Notes under the pieces: generated by a model | The model's input: only the letters and a program-made list of their open reading frames with translations | Database searches by the model: none | Told to the model about the DNA's origin: nothing | Translations under genes and position numbers: made by a program | Part shown: positions 16,272 to 25,265 of the stretch, piece after piece | Position numbering within the stretch: position 1 is the first letter of the stretch | Layout: every line of letters starts with the position of its first letter | Source of the DNA: Actinomadura oligospora ATCC 43269 | Lineage (GTDB): Bacteria > Actinomycetota > Actinomycetes > Streptosporangiales > Streptosporangiaceae | NCBI RefSeq assembly: GCF_000518265.1 | Contig: NZ_KI912410.1 | Location: 600,774-664,773 of the forward strand | Length of the DNA: 64,000 nucleotides | Reading direction: 5' to 3'

Positions 16272-17030
16272 TCAGGCGTGGCTCTCGGCAGCTTCCTCCA
16301 CCTCCAGGAGGGACGCGCTGCGCAGGTGGGCCTCGTGGGCCGCCTTGCCGCCCCGGACGCCGAACAGCCGCTTGGTGGCCACGATGTAGACGATCAGCCC
16401 GATGTTCACCACCAGCGCGCCGATCCGGACGACGGTGATCCGCTCGGTCAGCTCGTAGATCTCGATCGGCAGCCCGAACGAGGTCGCGATCACCGCGAAG
16501 TACTCGCCCCAGCGCTGCAGCAGCCACAGCCCGATGGCCTCGGTGATCTCGACGGCGGCGTACACCAGCAGGCCCACCGCCAGCCACCGCAGGGTGTCGG
16601 CGTTCAGGTCGAACACCTTCCGGAACGACTCCACGATCTTGGAGTGGTCCAGGTCCCAGCCGACCTGCCTGGCCAGCGGGCGCAGCAGGGGGATCTCCTT
16701 CTCGAAGATCCGCTGGATCGAGCCGCGGTTGGCGGCGAACCGCCACACCCCGTAGGCGGCGGCGAGCACCACCAGGCCGCGGATGACCCGCTCGACCGCG
16801 AAGAACCGCATGATGAACGCGTCACGCAGTTCCTTGCCGCGCCGGACCAGCGGGGCGTGGTCGGCCGGGCCCTCGCCGTGCGGCTCGCCGTGGATGTAGG
16901 CGCCGCAGCGCAGGCACCTCCAGGCGTCGCCGATGGGGGTCTCGGTGTGCAGCCGCAGCCGCAACCGGGTCTCGTCGGGCGCGTAGGTGATGTGTCCCTT
17001 ACGCGCGCAGGTCAGCAAACTCCAGTCCAC
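16272..17030 (-). CDS. DUF2127 family membrane protein
   Basis: 252 residues. The N-terminal 60 residues carry TCARKGH and WRCLRCGAY, a possible zinc site. Four or so transmembrane segments follow (about 88-105, 165-180, 190-205 and 215-232). DUF2127 proteins are integral membrane proteins of unknown role. The short spacer to the DUF4230 gene (16147-16271) has several CTCAGGCG-type repeats resembling the core of the 38-bp array at 2.7 kb. Confidence 0.85.
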   Translation of the reverse strand: MDWSLLTCARKGHITYAPDETRLRLRLHTETPIGDAWRCLRCGAYIHGEPHGEGPADHAPLVRRGKELRDAFIMRFFAVERVIRGLVVLAAAYGVWRFAANRGSIQRIFEKEIPLLRPLARQVGWDLDHSKIVESFRKVFDLNADTLRWLAVGLLVYAAVEITEAIGLWLLQRWGEYFAVIATSFGLPIEIYELTERITVVRIGALVVNIGLIVYIVATKRLFGVRGGKAAHEAHLRSASLLEVEEAAESHA

Positions 17031-17134
17031 GCGGTCACCCTAGAGGTGTGGGGGGACACCGGCCGGGTTCCGGATGTGAGCAGCGCCATAGGGCCGTCCG
17101 AAACACTACGGAGGTGCCGGTACGTTAGTTCCAC

Positions 17135-17467
17135 GTGGACATCGTTAAGACCCTGCGGATCGTTTCCGTGGCCGAGGCCGTCTCGTTCCTGGTGTTGCTT
17201 CTTGTGGCCATGCCGCTGAAGTACGGCGCCGACGCTCCGGTCGCGGTCCAGATCATGGGGCCGATCCACGGTGTCCTGTTCCTGGCCTATGTCGGCCTCG
17301 TGCTGGTCGGCCGTCAGGCCACCGGCTGGGACAACAAGCGGACGCTGCTGGCGCTCATCGCCTCGGTGCTCCCGATCGCGCCGTTCTTCGTCGAGCGGAA
17401 CTGGCTCCGGCCGGTCGCCGACGCCGCGGTGCGGGCGGACGAGGCCCCGGAGCGGCAGGCGGTCTGA
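17135..17467 (+). CDS. DUF3817 family membrane protein
   Basis: 110 residues starting at GTG (MDIVKTLRIVSVAEAVSFL). It has three transmembrane segments, with the family motif GPIHGVLFLAYV in the second. These small integral proteins are widespread in actinobacteria and their function is unknown. The stop is 9 bp from the 3' end of the convergent ABC permease gene. Confidence 0.88.
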   Translation: MDIVKTLRIVSVAEAVSFLVLLLVAMPLKYGADAPVAVQIMGPIHGVLFLAYVGLVLVGRQATGWDNKRTLLALIASVLPIAPFFVERNWLRPVADAAVRADEAPERQAV

Positions 17468-17475
17468 GCGCCGCG

Positions 17476-19206
17476 TCAAAAAGCTTCTGCGTGGCCGCGG
17501 CGGGTCTGGGGGGTCCTGTCGTGGCCGCGCAGAGGGTCTTCGCGCCCCCGCCGGGCGTCCTGAAAGGGATCGTCCGGCGCGGGGCGCATTCCTTTTCCGC
17601 CACTCTTCTCTGACGGCGCGGGCACCACGCCGCCGTGCCTCCAGCCCCGCTCCGGCGCCGTCCGCCCGGACGTCCCTCTCCCGGGAACCGGCCTGCGGGA
17701 CGCCGACGGCCTGGGGAACGCCCTGCTCGACGGTGACGTGCCCCACGACGTCCGGCCGGACGACGCCCTCCTGCGGGGCGACGACTTCCCGTCGGACGAC
17801 GACTCATCGCCTGCCGCCGACACTGACGTCCCGCCCGACGTCGACGCGCCGCCGGACGATCGTGTGGTCAAGGACACCCTCCCCGACGACGCCCTCCCCG
17901 CGGGCGCTCCGTCCGTCGTGCCGGGACGCTGCTTCACCCTCGCGAGCGTGTGCGGAGAGAAGTCGGACGAGTCGAGCGAGCACCTCCGGTAGCCCGTGAA
18001 GTGGACGCGCAGCCAGGCGCGGCGGTCCTCCTCGTCCCAGAGGCCGAAGCGGCGGGCCGCGCCGCGGTCGGAGATCACCGGGGCGGCGCCGCCGAGCAGC
18101 CACGCGTCCACGAGGGCCTCGTACTCCTGGGGCGGACGGGCCCGCCCGGCGCACGCGTTCCGGCGGATCAGGCCGTCCCGGACGTCCCGGAGCACGCCGT
18201 CGGCGAAACCGGGGCCCAGCTCGCCCGGCAGGTACAGCCGGACCAGCCCGTGCCGGACCAGCGCCGGGCCCGGCCCCGACCCCGGACGCTGCTCGACGCG
18301 TGTGAACGCGGCGGAGGTGTCCGCCAGGCGTGCCGCGAGCGGCGTCAGCGTCTCCTCCAGGGTGGGCAGCGCGGGCGCGAGCGCCGGGTGCACGCACACC
18401 CGCAGCGGCCACTCGTGGCACACGTCCGCGGCCGGGGACGCCTGGACGGCCGTCCCGTGCGTGCCGTGCAGCCGCACCGTGACCGCCCCCGTGAGGACGA
18501 GCGCCGACGCGACCCCCAGCAGCAGCGCGGACCGGCGCGTCATCCACCAGCAGTACGCGAGCGCGAGCGCCCCGGCGACCCCCACCGCCCACACCGTCTG
18601 ATCCGCCAGGACGACGGGGTTCAGGCTGGTGAACAGCTCGACGCGGTGAAGCGCGGCGGGCGGGAGCAGGCTCCACCAGGACGTCCCGGGCAGCCGTGCC
18701 GCCGCCCACAGGGCCGCCGCCGCAGGGACGACCAGCGCCGTCGTGGGGCGCGGGACGAGCCGTCCGGCCAGGTAGCCCGCCGTGACGTGCAGGCCCAGCG
18801 CGGCGGACGCCGCCGTCAGGCCGAGCAGGTTCGGGTGCCCGGCCTCCTCGCGCAGCAGGGTCCGGACGACGATCACCCCGACCACCACCGCGTAGGACGC
18901 CAGCGCCACCGTGATCAGCAGGGCCAGATCGAAGAGCACGCCGGTGATCGGAGAGCGGGACGTGACGACCCGCAGGTAGTCGAGGCGCCGCTCGCGCACG
19001 CCCGCGAGGGCGGCGAACCCGGCGGTGATCGGGCCCATCACCCGCACCGCGTTCACGAGGGCGACGATGGAGTTGTCCCAGTAGGCGACCCCCGGGAGCA
19101 GGGTCGGCCAGGCGGCGGCCACGCCCGAGACGGCCAGCACCGCGGCCCCGGCCAAGGGCCTGGCCCGCCGCGCGTCCGCCCGGAGCACGCGGCTGAGGTC
19201 AGCCAC
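17476..19206 (-). CDS. ABC-type membrane protein with extracytoplasmic Cys domain and disordered tail
   Basis: 576 residues. About six transmembrane helices occupy roughly 20-285. A soluble region follows with four cysteines (DVCHEWP, RVCVHP, NACAGRA, YRRCSLD) that could form disulphides. From about 410 to the end the protein is Ser/Arg/Gly/Pro-rich and probably disordered, and no domain is recognised. Its GTG start overlaps the end of the ATPase gene by 8 bp, so they are translationally coupled and likely form one transporter-like complex. The low-complexity tail may be coding or the result of an undetected frameshift. Confidence 0.7.
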   Translation of the reverse strand: MADLSRVLRADARRARPLAGAAVLAVSGVAAAWPTLLPGVAYWDNSIVALVNAVRVMGPITAGFAALAGVRERRLDYLRVVTSRSPITGVLFDLALLITVALASYAVVVGVIVVRTLLREEAGHPNLLGLTAASAALGLHVTAGYLAGRLVPRPTTALVVPAAAALWAAARLPGTSWWSLLPPAALHRVELFTSLNPVVLADQTVWAVGVAGALALAYCWWMTRRSALLLGVASALVLTGAVTVRLHGTHGTAVQASPAADVCHEWPLRVCVHPALAPALPTLEETLTPLAARLADTSAAFTRVEQRPGSGPGPALVRHGLVRLYLPGELGPGFADGVLRDVRDGLIRRNACAGRARPPQEYEALVDAWLLGGAAPVISDRGAARRFGLWDEEDRRAWLRVHFTGYRRCSLDSSDFSPHTLARVKQRPGTTDGAPAGRASSGRVSLTTRSSGGASTSGGTSVSAAGDESSSDGKSSPRRRASSGRTSWGTSPSSRAFPRPSASRRPVPGRGTSGRTAPERGWRHGGVVPAPSEKSGGKGMRPAPDDPFQDARRGREDPLRGHDRTPQTRRGHAEAF

Positions 19207-20227
19207 CGGCCGTGCTTCCCAACGGCACCAGCCTCCTCCACACCCCAAGGCCTGCCGTCTTGTCCTTCCGGCGGCGCGCGTCGGCCTTCGGAGCGTTCTG
19301 AGCTTCGTTCCGGCGCGGTCGGTGGACGATCGCGCTGCGCATGCTCGTGCCACTCCGCGCGGGCGCGGGCGCGGCGGCTCGTGCGTACGCGCGGGGCGGG
19401 GACGCGTGGCTCACCTCGGAGACCACGGTGAGCCGTCCGCGCGCGAGCGAGAGCACCTGATCACAAATGCCCGCGAGGGCCTTCGTCGAGGACCCGGTGA
19501 CAAGGACGGTCGGCGCCAGCGAACGCAACACCGGAACCAGCTCTGACAACGCGCGCGCATGAGCCGCTCCCCCCAGAGCCTCCGGATCCCGCGGACGCAC
19601 CGCCGCGTCCCTGCCCGCGTCGGACGGCCCGTCGTCCTCGCCTCGGGTGAACGAGCCCAGCCGGCCGAGCAGGCGCGGCAGGGACGCCGTGTACTCCCCG
19701 CGATCGCCTTCCGGGCCGGTCCTCTCGACGAGCTCGTCCAGCGGGTCGTCCAGCAGGACGAGGTCGGGCTCGTGGACGCACGTGGCGGCGAGGCCCACGC
19801 GGAGCCGGACGTCCGGTGGCAGCAGTGCCAGTTCGGTGTCCGCCACGTCCGCCAGTTCCATGCGCCGCAGAATGCCGCGCGCGTCCGATTCCCGTGCCCG
19901 CCGGTAGTAGGCCGCATAACCCACGAATTCAGCGGCGGTGAGATGCGGTTCGCGCCAGAAGTCCGACGGCAGATAGCCGATCCTGGCGCGCACGGCGCGC
20001 AGATCTGATGTTTTCCCGGTACGGTGACCGAGGATTTCGATTTCGCCGACACTGGGTCGGCGAAGCGTCGCGAACGTGGCCAGCAATGTCGTTTTGCCCG
20101 CGCCCGGCGGACCGGCGACACCGATCAGGCCCTCAGCGATACCGAGGGCCGTCGGACGGAGGAGCCACCGCCCCCCGCGGCGGACCCCCATCCCATGGGC
20201 CACGATCGCGGAAGCGTCCGCGACCAT
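19199..20227 (-). CDS. Degenerate ABC-type ATPase subunit
   Basis: 342 residues. The Walker A is intact (GPPGAGKTT, 39-47), but other key motifs are altered. The Q-loop reads IGYLPSDFW with Ser where Gln is expected. The signature is LPPDVRLRVG (136-145) in place of LSGGQ. Walker B ends LVLLDDP with Asp for the catalytic Glu, and the H-loop (VLVTGSSTKAL) has no His. A charged insertion of about 60 residues follows Walker B, and a basic tail of about 70 residues ends the protein. Nucleotide binding is likely, but turnover is doubtful. It is followed by the coupled membrane protein gene. Confidence 0.75.
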   Translation of the reverse strand: MVADASAIVAHGMGVRRGGRWLLRPTALGIAEGLIGVAGPPGAGKTTLLATFATLRRPSVGEIEILGHRTGKTSDLRAVRARIGYLPSDFWREPHLTAAEFVGYAAYYRRARESDARGILRRMELADVADTELALLPPDVRLRVGLAATCVHEPDLVLLDDPLDELVERTGPEGDRGEYTASLPRLLGRLGSFTRGEDDGPSDAGRDAAVRPRDPEALGGAAHARALSELVPVLRSLAPTVLVTGSSTKALAGICDQVLSLARGRLTVVSEVSHASPPRAYARAAAPAPARSGTSMRSAIVHRPRRNEAQNAPKADARRRKDKTAGLGVWRRLVPLGSTAGG

Positions 20228-20304
20228 TTCAGTTTTCCCCCCCGTTGGTTCACGAGCTCGGTTCGCGACGCCCCGGTTCCGCCCGCGACCCCCGTCGCCC
20301 GGCG

Positions 20305-20346
20305 GAGAGTTTCACCCGGCCGAGCAGGCCGGCTGATGAAACTCTC
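20305..20346. promoter_or_regulatory. Long hairpin in the leader of the ABC operon
   Basis: Outer arms GAGAGTTTCA (20305-20314) and TGAAACTCTC (20337-20346) are perfect complements. Inside them CCGGCC and GGCCGG form a second stem around the loop GAGCA. On the leftward strand a TGGTTATAGT extended -10-like element lies just upstream (about 20378-20387), so the hairpin would sit in the 5' leader of the ATPase mRNA. Attenuator, RNA stability or protein-binding roles are all possible. Confidence 0.55.
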
Positions 20347-20697
20347 GTGGACGTCGAACCGTGCACGACCAGGCGACTATAACCAGTCTTGGTGATCGGC
20401 GTCAGCTCGCTTTTGCTATTGAGCTGCGGCGATCTGATTCTTTACTTTTCGTGCCGTTGTCGGATCCGTGTCGCCCGAATTCCGGACCGGTCGTCTATGT
20501 CCGCTGCTTCCCTTCGTGGGCACTCCGCGATCGGTCGCCGGACGAGGTGTCACGCGCGGCGAGGCGCGGCGGGGTGTGACGCGTGCTACAGACCGCGCGC
20601 CACGGAGTGCGCGGCGCGGGAGGCAGATCGAGTTCGCCTCCAGAGGACACCTGCGGCTGCTCATGCGACACGCGCTCTCATGCGGCAGGATGTACAT
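20347..20697. other. Intergenic region between the ABC operon and the thioredoxin gene
   Basis: No convincing gene is seen. The region holds the candidate leftward promoter near 20380, an inverted repeat CAGCTC/GAGCTG (20403-20426) and presumably the promoter of the thioredoxin-TPR gene. Base composition is less GC-rich around 20370-20460 than in flanking genes. Confidence 0.5.
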
Positions 20698-21663
20698 ATG
20701 CCTTCTCGGGACTTTTCGATGTACGGGGCCGTCGACTTGGGAGCCGTCCAGGCGGCTTCGAAGCAGCGCCAGGAACGCCAGGCGCGCGCGGCCGAGGCCG
20801 GGGACGGCGCGACCGGGGCCGCCGGTGCACCGGCGGGCGGCCCGTACGTCGTGGACGTCACCGACGAGACCTTCAACACCGAGGTCGTGGAGCGGTCGCA
20901 GGCCGTCCCGGTCCTCGTGGACTTCTGGGCGGAGTGGTGCGGGCCCTGCAAGCAGCTCGGCCCGATCCTGGAGAAACTGGCCGGGGAGGCCGCGGGCCGC
21001 TGGGTCCTCGCCAAGGTCGACATCGACGCCAACCCGCAGCTCGGCGCCTACATGCAGCAGATGGGCGTGCGCGGCATCCCGTTCGTGGCGGCGGTCGTCC
21101 AGGGGCAGCTGCTGCCGTTCCTGAACGGCGCGGCCCCCGAGGCCCAGGTCCGCCAGGCCATCGACCAGCTCTTCGAGGCGCTGGTCAAGGAGGGCCTGAT
21201 CTCGGACGTCCCGGCCGGTGAGGCCCCCGCGTCGTCCGCCGAGCCGTCCGCCGACTCCACCTACGCCGCCGCCGAGGACGCCCTGCGCGCCGGGAACCTG
21301 GACGAGGCGCGCGCCGCGTTCGAGGAGATCCTCGCCCGCGACCCCCGGGACGACGAGGCCAGGCGTGGCATCGCCCTCGTCGACCTGAGCCGTCGCGTCC
21401 AGGCGCTGGACGCCCAGCAGGCGCTGCGGGACGCCGAGGCCAAGCCCGGTGACGCCAAGGCGCAGATCGACGGCGCCGACGTCGAGATGGTCTCCGGCCA
21501 GGTCGAGGCCGCGTTCGGGCGCTTGGTGTCGGCCGTCCGCCGCACCGCGGGCGACGACCGCGACGCCGTCCGCAAGCACCTTCTGACGCTGTTCGAGGTC
21601 CTCCCGCCGGATGACCCGCGCGTCGCCAAGGGCCGCCGCTCGCTGCAGAGCGCCCTCTTCTAG
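20698..21663 (+). CDS. Thioredoxin-TPR protein (CnoX/YbbN-like co-chaperone)
   Basis: 321 residues. A thioredoxin domain (about 45-155) keeps the active site AEWCGPCKQ and the cis-Pro in RGIPFVAAV. Tetratricopeptide-like repeats follow (about 190-320: AEDALRAGNLDEARAAFEEIL and others). There is no signal peptide, so it is cytosolic. In E. coli the related CnoX/YbbN lacks the full CxxC, whereas this one retains it, so real disulphide chemistry is possible. The ATG at 20698 gives MPSRDFSMYGAVDLG, typical of actinobacterial homologues. Confidence 0.9.
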   Translation: MPSRDFSMYGAVDLGAVQAASKQRQERQARAAEAGDGATGAAGAPAGGPYVVDVTDETFNTEVVERSQAVPVLVDFWAEWCGPCKQLGPILEKLAGEAAGRWVLAKVDIDANPQLGAYMQQMGVRGIPFVAAVVQGQLLPFLNGAAPEAQVRQAIDQLFEALVKEGLISDVPAGEAPASSAEPSADSTYAAAEDALRAGNLDEARAAFEEILARDPRDDEARRGIALVDLSRRVQALDAQQALRDAEAKPGDAKAQIDGADVEMVSGQVEAAFGRLVSAVRRTAGDDRDAVRKHLLTLFEVLPPDDPRVAKGRRSLQSALF

Positions 21664-21713
21664 ACGCCGTCTCCTCTCGGAGGGGACGACTTCCAGACCG
21701 GACGACGGCATGC

Positions 21714-21752
21714 CGCAGGGCGCGCTCCTCCGCCGCGGGGACGCGCCCTGCG
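21714..21752. terminator. Terminator after the thioredoxin-TPR gene
   Basis: CGCAGGGCGCG (21714-21724) pairs with CGCGCCCTGCG (21742-21752) across a 17-base loop. It is 50 bp beyond the stop codon. The remaining spacer to 22052 shows no gene and presumably holds the promoter of the malic enzyme gene. Confidence 0.65.
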
Positions 21753-22052
21753 CCGTCCCCGCCCGACGCTTCCGGAGCCTCTACCGCGAGCCGGGACAGA
21801 ACGCACCAGTGCGACATGTTGCAGAATGCGCGTTTTTAACGCCGCAAGCACAAAGTGTCCTTCTGATCGGGGAGCGCGCGGCGAGCGCGTATCCTCATTG
21901 GCGGTGACCGCGCCCCGCCCGCCCCATGCGACGCCCTCCTCGAAGGACGCCTCGGAGTGGCGCGCTCACGCCGTCCCGGACCCGGTACACGGGCTCCGGA
22001 CGGGTCGACGAACGTAGCCGGCGCGCGTAGCCGGTAGATAGGGAGCAGTGTC

Positions 22053-23456
22053 GTGGCCAGCGTGCCCAGCGTTTCGTACTCCATCACCGTCCGGCTGGAG
22101 GTTCCCGCCGGCGGCAAGGCCGTCAGCCAGATCACCCACGTCGTGGAGAACGCCGGGGGCATCGTGACCGCCCTCGACGTCAACACCGCCGGACACGAGA
22201 CGCTGCGCATCGACGTCACCATCGCCACCCGCGACACCGAGCACGCCGAGGCGATCTCCGCCGCGCTGGAGACGATCGACGACATCAAGATCCACAAGGT
22301 CTCGGACCGGACCTTCCTGATGCACCTCGGCGGCAAGATCGAGATGCAGTCCAAGGTGCCGCTGCGCAACCGCGACGAGCTGTCCATGGCCTACACGCCG
22401 GGCGTCGCGCGGGTCTCGCTCGCGATCGCCCGCAACCCCGAGGACGTCCGGCGGCTGACGATCAAGCGCAACAGCGTCGCGGTCGTCACCGACGGCTCGG
22501 CGGTGCTCGGCCTCGGCAACATCGGCCCGGAGGCCGCGCTGCCGGTGATGGAGGGCAAGGCGGCGCTGTTCAAGCGGTTCGCCGGGATCGACGCCTGGCC
22601 GATCTGCCTCGACACCCAGGACACCGACGAGATCGTCCGGACCGTGCAGATCCTGGCGCCCGCGTTCGGCGGCATCAACCTGGAGGACATCTCCGCGCCG
22701 CGCTGCTTCGAGGTCGAGGCCAGGCTGCGTGAGCTGCTGGACATCCCGGTCTTCCACGACGACCAGCACGGCACCGCGATCTGCGTGCTCGCCGCGCTCA
22801 CCAACGCGCTGCGCGTGGTCGGCAAGGACATCGGGTCCGTCCGCATCGCGATGTCCGGCGCGGGCGCGGCGGGCAGCGCGATCCTGAAGCTGCTGCTGCA
22901 CGCCGGGGCCAAGAACGTGGTCGTCTGCGACTACTACGGCGCCGTCCACCTGGGCCGCACCGACCTGGACGACTCGCTCCGCTGGATCGCCGAGCACACC
23001 AACGCCGAGGGCTACAGCGGCGACCTGAAGGGCGCGGTCGCGGGCGCGGACGTGTTCGTCGGGGTGTCCGCGCCGGGCATCCTGACCGGGGACGACATCG
23101 CCGCGATGAACGACGACGCGATCGTGTTCGCGCTGGCCAACCCCGAGCCCGAGGTGTCCCCGGACGAGGCGCGCGAGCACGCCGCCGTCGTCGCCACCGG
23201 CCGCAGCGACTACCCGAACCAGATCAACAACGTGCTGGCCTTCCCCGGCGTCTTCCGCGGCCTGCTGGACGCGCAGGCCGACGGCGTCACGCAGGGCATG
23301 CTGCTCGCCGCCGCCCAGGCCCTCGCCGAGGTCGTCACGCCGGGCGAGCTGGGCCCGAACTACATCGTCCCGAGCGTCTTCCACCCGGAGGTCGCGGGAC
23401 GGGTCGCGGGCGCCGTCCGCGAGGCCGCCGGAGGCCGTCCCCGCACGGAAGCCTGA
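22053..23456 (+). CDS. NAD-type malic enzyme with N-terminal ACT domain
   Basis: 467 residues from a GTG start with GGGAG upstream. An ACT domain (about 1-85, SYSITVRLEVPAGG) senses a small ligand. The malic enzyme catalytic domain includes YTPGVARVSLAIA, NSVAVVTDGSAVLGLG and the metal-binding FHDDQHGTAI segment. The NAD-binding domain has SGAGAAGSAILKLL. It decarboxylates malate to pyruvate. The ACT fusion is common in actinobacteria and suggests allosteric control. A strong terminator follows. Confidence 0.93.
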   Translation: MASVPSVSYSITVRLEVPAGGKAVSQITHVVENAGGIVTALDVNTAGHETLRIDVTIATRDTEHAEAISAALETIDDIKIHKVSDRTFLMHLGGKIEMQSKVPLRNRDELSMAYTPGVARVSLAIARNPEDVRRLTIKRNSVAVVTDGSAVLGLGNIGPEAALPVMEGKAALFKRFAGIDAWPICLDTQDTDEIVRTVQILAPAFGGINLEDISAPRCFEVEARLRELLDIPVFHDDQHGTAICVLAALTNALRVVGKDIGSVRIAMSGAGAAGSAILKLLLHAGAKNVVVCDYYGAVHLGRTDLDDSLRWIAEHTNAEGYSGDLKGAVAGADVFVGVSAPGILTGDDIAAMNDDAIVFALANPEPEVSPDEAREHAAVVATGRSDYPNQINNVLAFPGVFRGLLDAQADGVTQGMLLAAAQALAEVVTPGELGPNYIVPSVFHPEVAGRVAGAVREAAGGRPRTEA

Positions 23457-23485
23457 CCTTCCGGCCACACCGCACGAACCAGCCG

Positions 23486-23520
23486 AACGGCCCGGGGCGC
23501 TTTCGCCGCCCCGGGCCGTT
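23486..23520. terminator. Strong bidirectional terminator
   Basis: Perfect 14-bp arms (23486-23499 and 23507-23520), built on CGGCCCGGGGCG, enclose the loop CTTTCGC. It lies between the convergent malic enzyme (stop 23456) and the LPXTG protein gene (stop 23536). Confidence 0.9.
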
Positions 23521-23535
23521 CCGGTTCCGTCCGCC

Positions 23536-24219
23536 CTACTTGGCGGGCTTGCCTCCGAACATGTGGTCGCGGCGGCGCGGCCAGATGCCGCCGTACCAGA
23601 GGATGATCGCGCCGGTCACCAGGGCGCCCGCACCGGTCGCGACCCGCGCCCAGATCATGGCCGAGTCCGCGCCGGTGTGCGGCAGCTTGTTCGGCTTCTT
23701 GCCGGGCGCGGCGGCGGCGCAGTTCGCCTTGATCGCCTTCTGCTTGACGAGGCGGTGCGCGGAGTCGTTCACCACGACCAGCGTGCGCCGTCCCTGCTGC
23801 ATCCTGAGCGTGCTGATCCGGGTCGCACCGGCGGCGATCTTGGCCGTGACCGGGGTGGAGTTGTCGTCCCGCTCGACCGAGTAGCCCTGCTCCTTGGAGC
23901 TCTCGTTGCGGACGGTCACCTCGACGGTCCGTCCGGGGCAGTCGACCGGACCGAACGTGACCACAAGCGGCTGCGCGCCGGTCGGAGGGGACGACGGCGT
24001 CGTCCCGTGCGTCGGCGACGCCTTGCCCTTGGTCGGCGCGCCCTTGGTCGGGGAGCCCGTCCCGCCGGACGGCGACCCGGTCGGCTCCGAGCTGGAGTTG
24101 GAGACGGGCTCGTTCGAAGCGTGGGCCCCGCCCGAGCTCCACTTCATCAGCGCCGGCACGGCGATCAGCGCTCCGATGACGAAGAAGACGGCGGCTATGA
24201 CGACCCTCGGCAACTGCAT
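23536..24219 (-). CDS. Sortase-substrate-like surface protein with LPXTG-type signal
   Basis: 227 residues. The N-terminal hydrophobic segment (LPRVVIAAVFFVIGALIAVP) is a signal peptide or anchor, followed by a Ser/Thr/Pro/Gly-rich linker and a beta-rich domain. The C-terminus has LPHTG (about 184-188), then a hydrophobic stretch (MIWARVATGAGALVTGAI) and basic RRRDH, the order expected for a sortase sorting signal. The tail after the membrane segment is longer than usual. No sortase gene is in this window. The start is the ATG at 24219. Confidence 0.8.
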   Translation of the reverse strand: MQLPRVVIAAVFFVIGALIAVPALMKWSSGGAHASNEPVSNSSSEPTGSPSGGTGSPTKGAPTKGKASPTHGTTPSSPPTGAQPLVVTFGPVDCPGRTVEVTVRNESSKEQGYSVERDDNSTPVTAKIAAGATRISTLRMQQGRRTLVVVNDSAHRLVKQKAIKANCAAAAPGKKPNKLPHTGADSAMIWARVATGAGALVTGAIILWYGGIWPRRRDHMFGGKPAK

Positions 24220-24392
24220 CGGTGACCTCCGGCCCAGCGACCCGACGGGACCGCGCCCCGCGCACGGCCGTAATCTAGAGCATGCATAAACCCTGACCCA
24301 TTTTTCTTCATATCCCCCCGGCCGGGCCCGTGTAACGGGGCAACCGGTGGGGGGATGTGCCGCCGGGGCGTGTGGCGACGCATGATGGTGCA

Positions 24393-24968
24393 ATGGAAGA
24401 CGGCATCACGGTCGGGACCCTGCTGGTGGCGACCCCCCAGCTCGACGACCCCAACTTCCGCCGCACGGTCGTGCTGGTCGTCGAGCACGACGGTGACGGC
24501 GGCACCCTCGGCGTCGTCCTCAACCGGCCGACCGAGGTGCCGGTCGACCGCGTGCTGCCGCCGTGGGCCGAGCTGGTGACCGTCCCCTCGGTGGTCTTCC
24601 AGGGCGGCCCGGTCGCGCTGGACAACGCGCTGGCCCTGGCCCGGCTGCCGGGCGAGGACGAGCCGCTCGGCTGGCGGGCGCTCGACGGCGACTCCTCGGT
24701 GGCCAGAGTCGGCCTCGTCGACCTCGACGCCCCGCCCGCGCTGCTCGCGCCCGAACTGCTCCAGCTCCGCGTCTTCGCGGGGTACGCGGGCTGGGGCGCG
24801 GGGCAACTGCTCGGCGAGATCGAGGACGGCGCCTGGTACCTGGTCTCCGCCGAGGCCGGCGACGTGTTCGCCGCCGAGCCCGAGCACCTGTGGCAGCAGG
24901 TCCTGCGCCGCCAGGCCGGCGACCTGGCGTTCGTGTCGACCTTCCCCGACGACCCCACCCTGAACTGA
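24393..24968 (+). CDS. YqgE/AlgH family protein (UPF0301)
   Basis: 191 residues (MEDGITVGTLLVATPQLDDP), with family motifs FRRTVVLVVEH and GTLGVVLNRP near the N-terminus and VFAGYAGWGAGQLLGEI in the C-terminal half. YqgE/AlgH proteins are widely conserved and cytosolic; AlgH affects alginate gene expression in Pseudomonas, but the molecular role is unknown. The start at 24393 matches the family. Confidence 0.92.
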   Translation: MEDGITVGTLLVATPQLDDPNFRRTVVLVVEHDGDGGTLGVVLNRPTEVPVDRVLPPWAELVTVPSVVFQGGPVALDNALALARLPGEDEPLGWRALDGDSSVARVGLVDLDAPPALLAPELLQLRVFAGYAGWGAGQLLGEIEDGAWYLVSAEAGDVFAAEPEHLWQQVLRRQAGDLAFVSTFPDDPTLN

Positions 24969-24985
24969 CGGCTAAGGTGAGTGAC

Positions 24986-25240
24986 GTGAGCACGAAGATC
25001 CTTCCCGAGAGCGACGTACGGCCGGACCTGTCGACCGGCGACGGCGACCACGAGCGGTTCGCGCACTACGTCAAGAAGGCCAAGATCACCGAGAGCGCCG
25101 TCACCGGCACGCCCGTGATCGCGCTGTGCGGCAAGGTCTGGGTGCCGAACCGCGACCCCAAGAAGTACCCGGTCTGCCCGGAGTGCAAGGAGATCTACGA
25201 GTCGATGAAGGGCGGCGGCGACAAGGGCGGCGACAAGTAG
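24986..25240 (+). CDS. DUF3039 family small protein
   Basis: 84 residues beginning at GTG 24986 (VSTKILPES). The conserved core is GDGDHERFAHYVKK and VIALCGKVWVPNRDPKKYPVCPECKEIYE. Three cysteines (LCGK, PVCPECK) could bind zinc. The AAGGTGAG ribosome-binding site favours 24986 over GTG 24977. It lies 17 bp after the YqgE gene, so co-transcription is likely. The function is unknown. Confidence 0.9.
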   Translation: MSTKILPESDVRPDLSTGDGDHERFAHYVKKAKITESAVTGTPVIALCGKVWVPNRDPKKYPVCPECKEIYESMKGGGDKGGDK

Positions 25241-25265
25241 CCGCAGGCCGCGCGCGTTCTTCGCG

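Noticed and set aside
17738..17992. Acidic Asp-rich frame opposite the ABC membrane protein tail
   Set aside because: It has no ribosome-binding site or recognised pattern and its composition follows from the complementary TCG/GTC codons. Kept only as a reason to doubt the tail.
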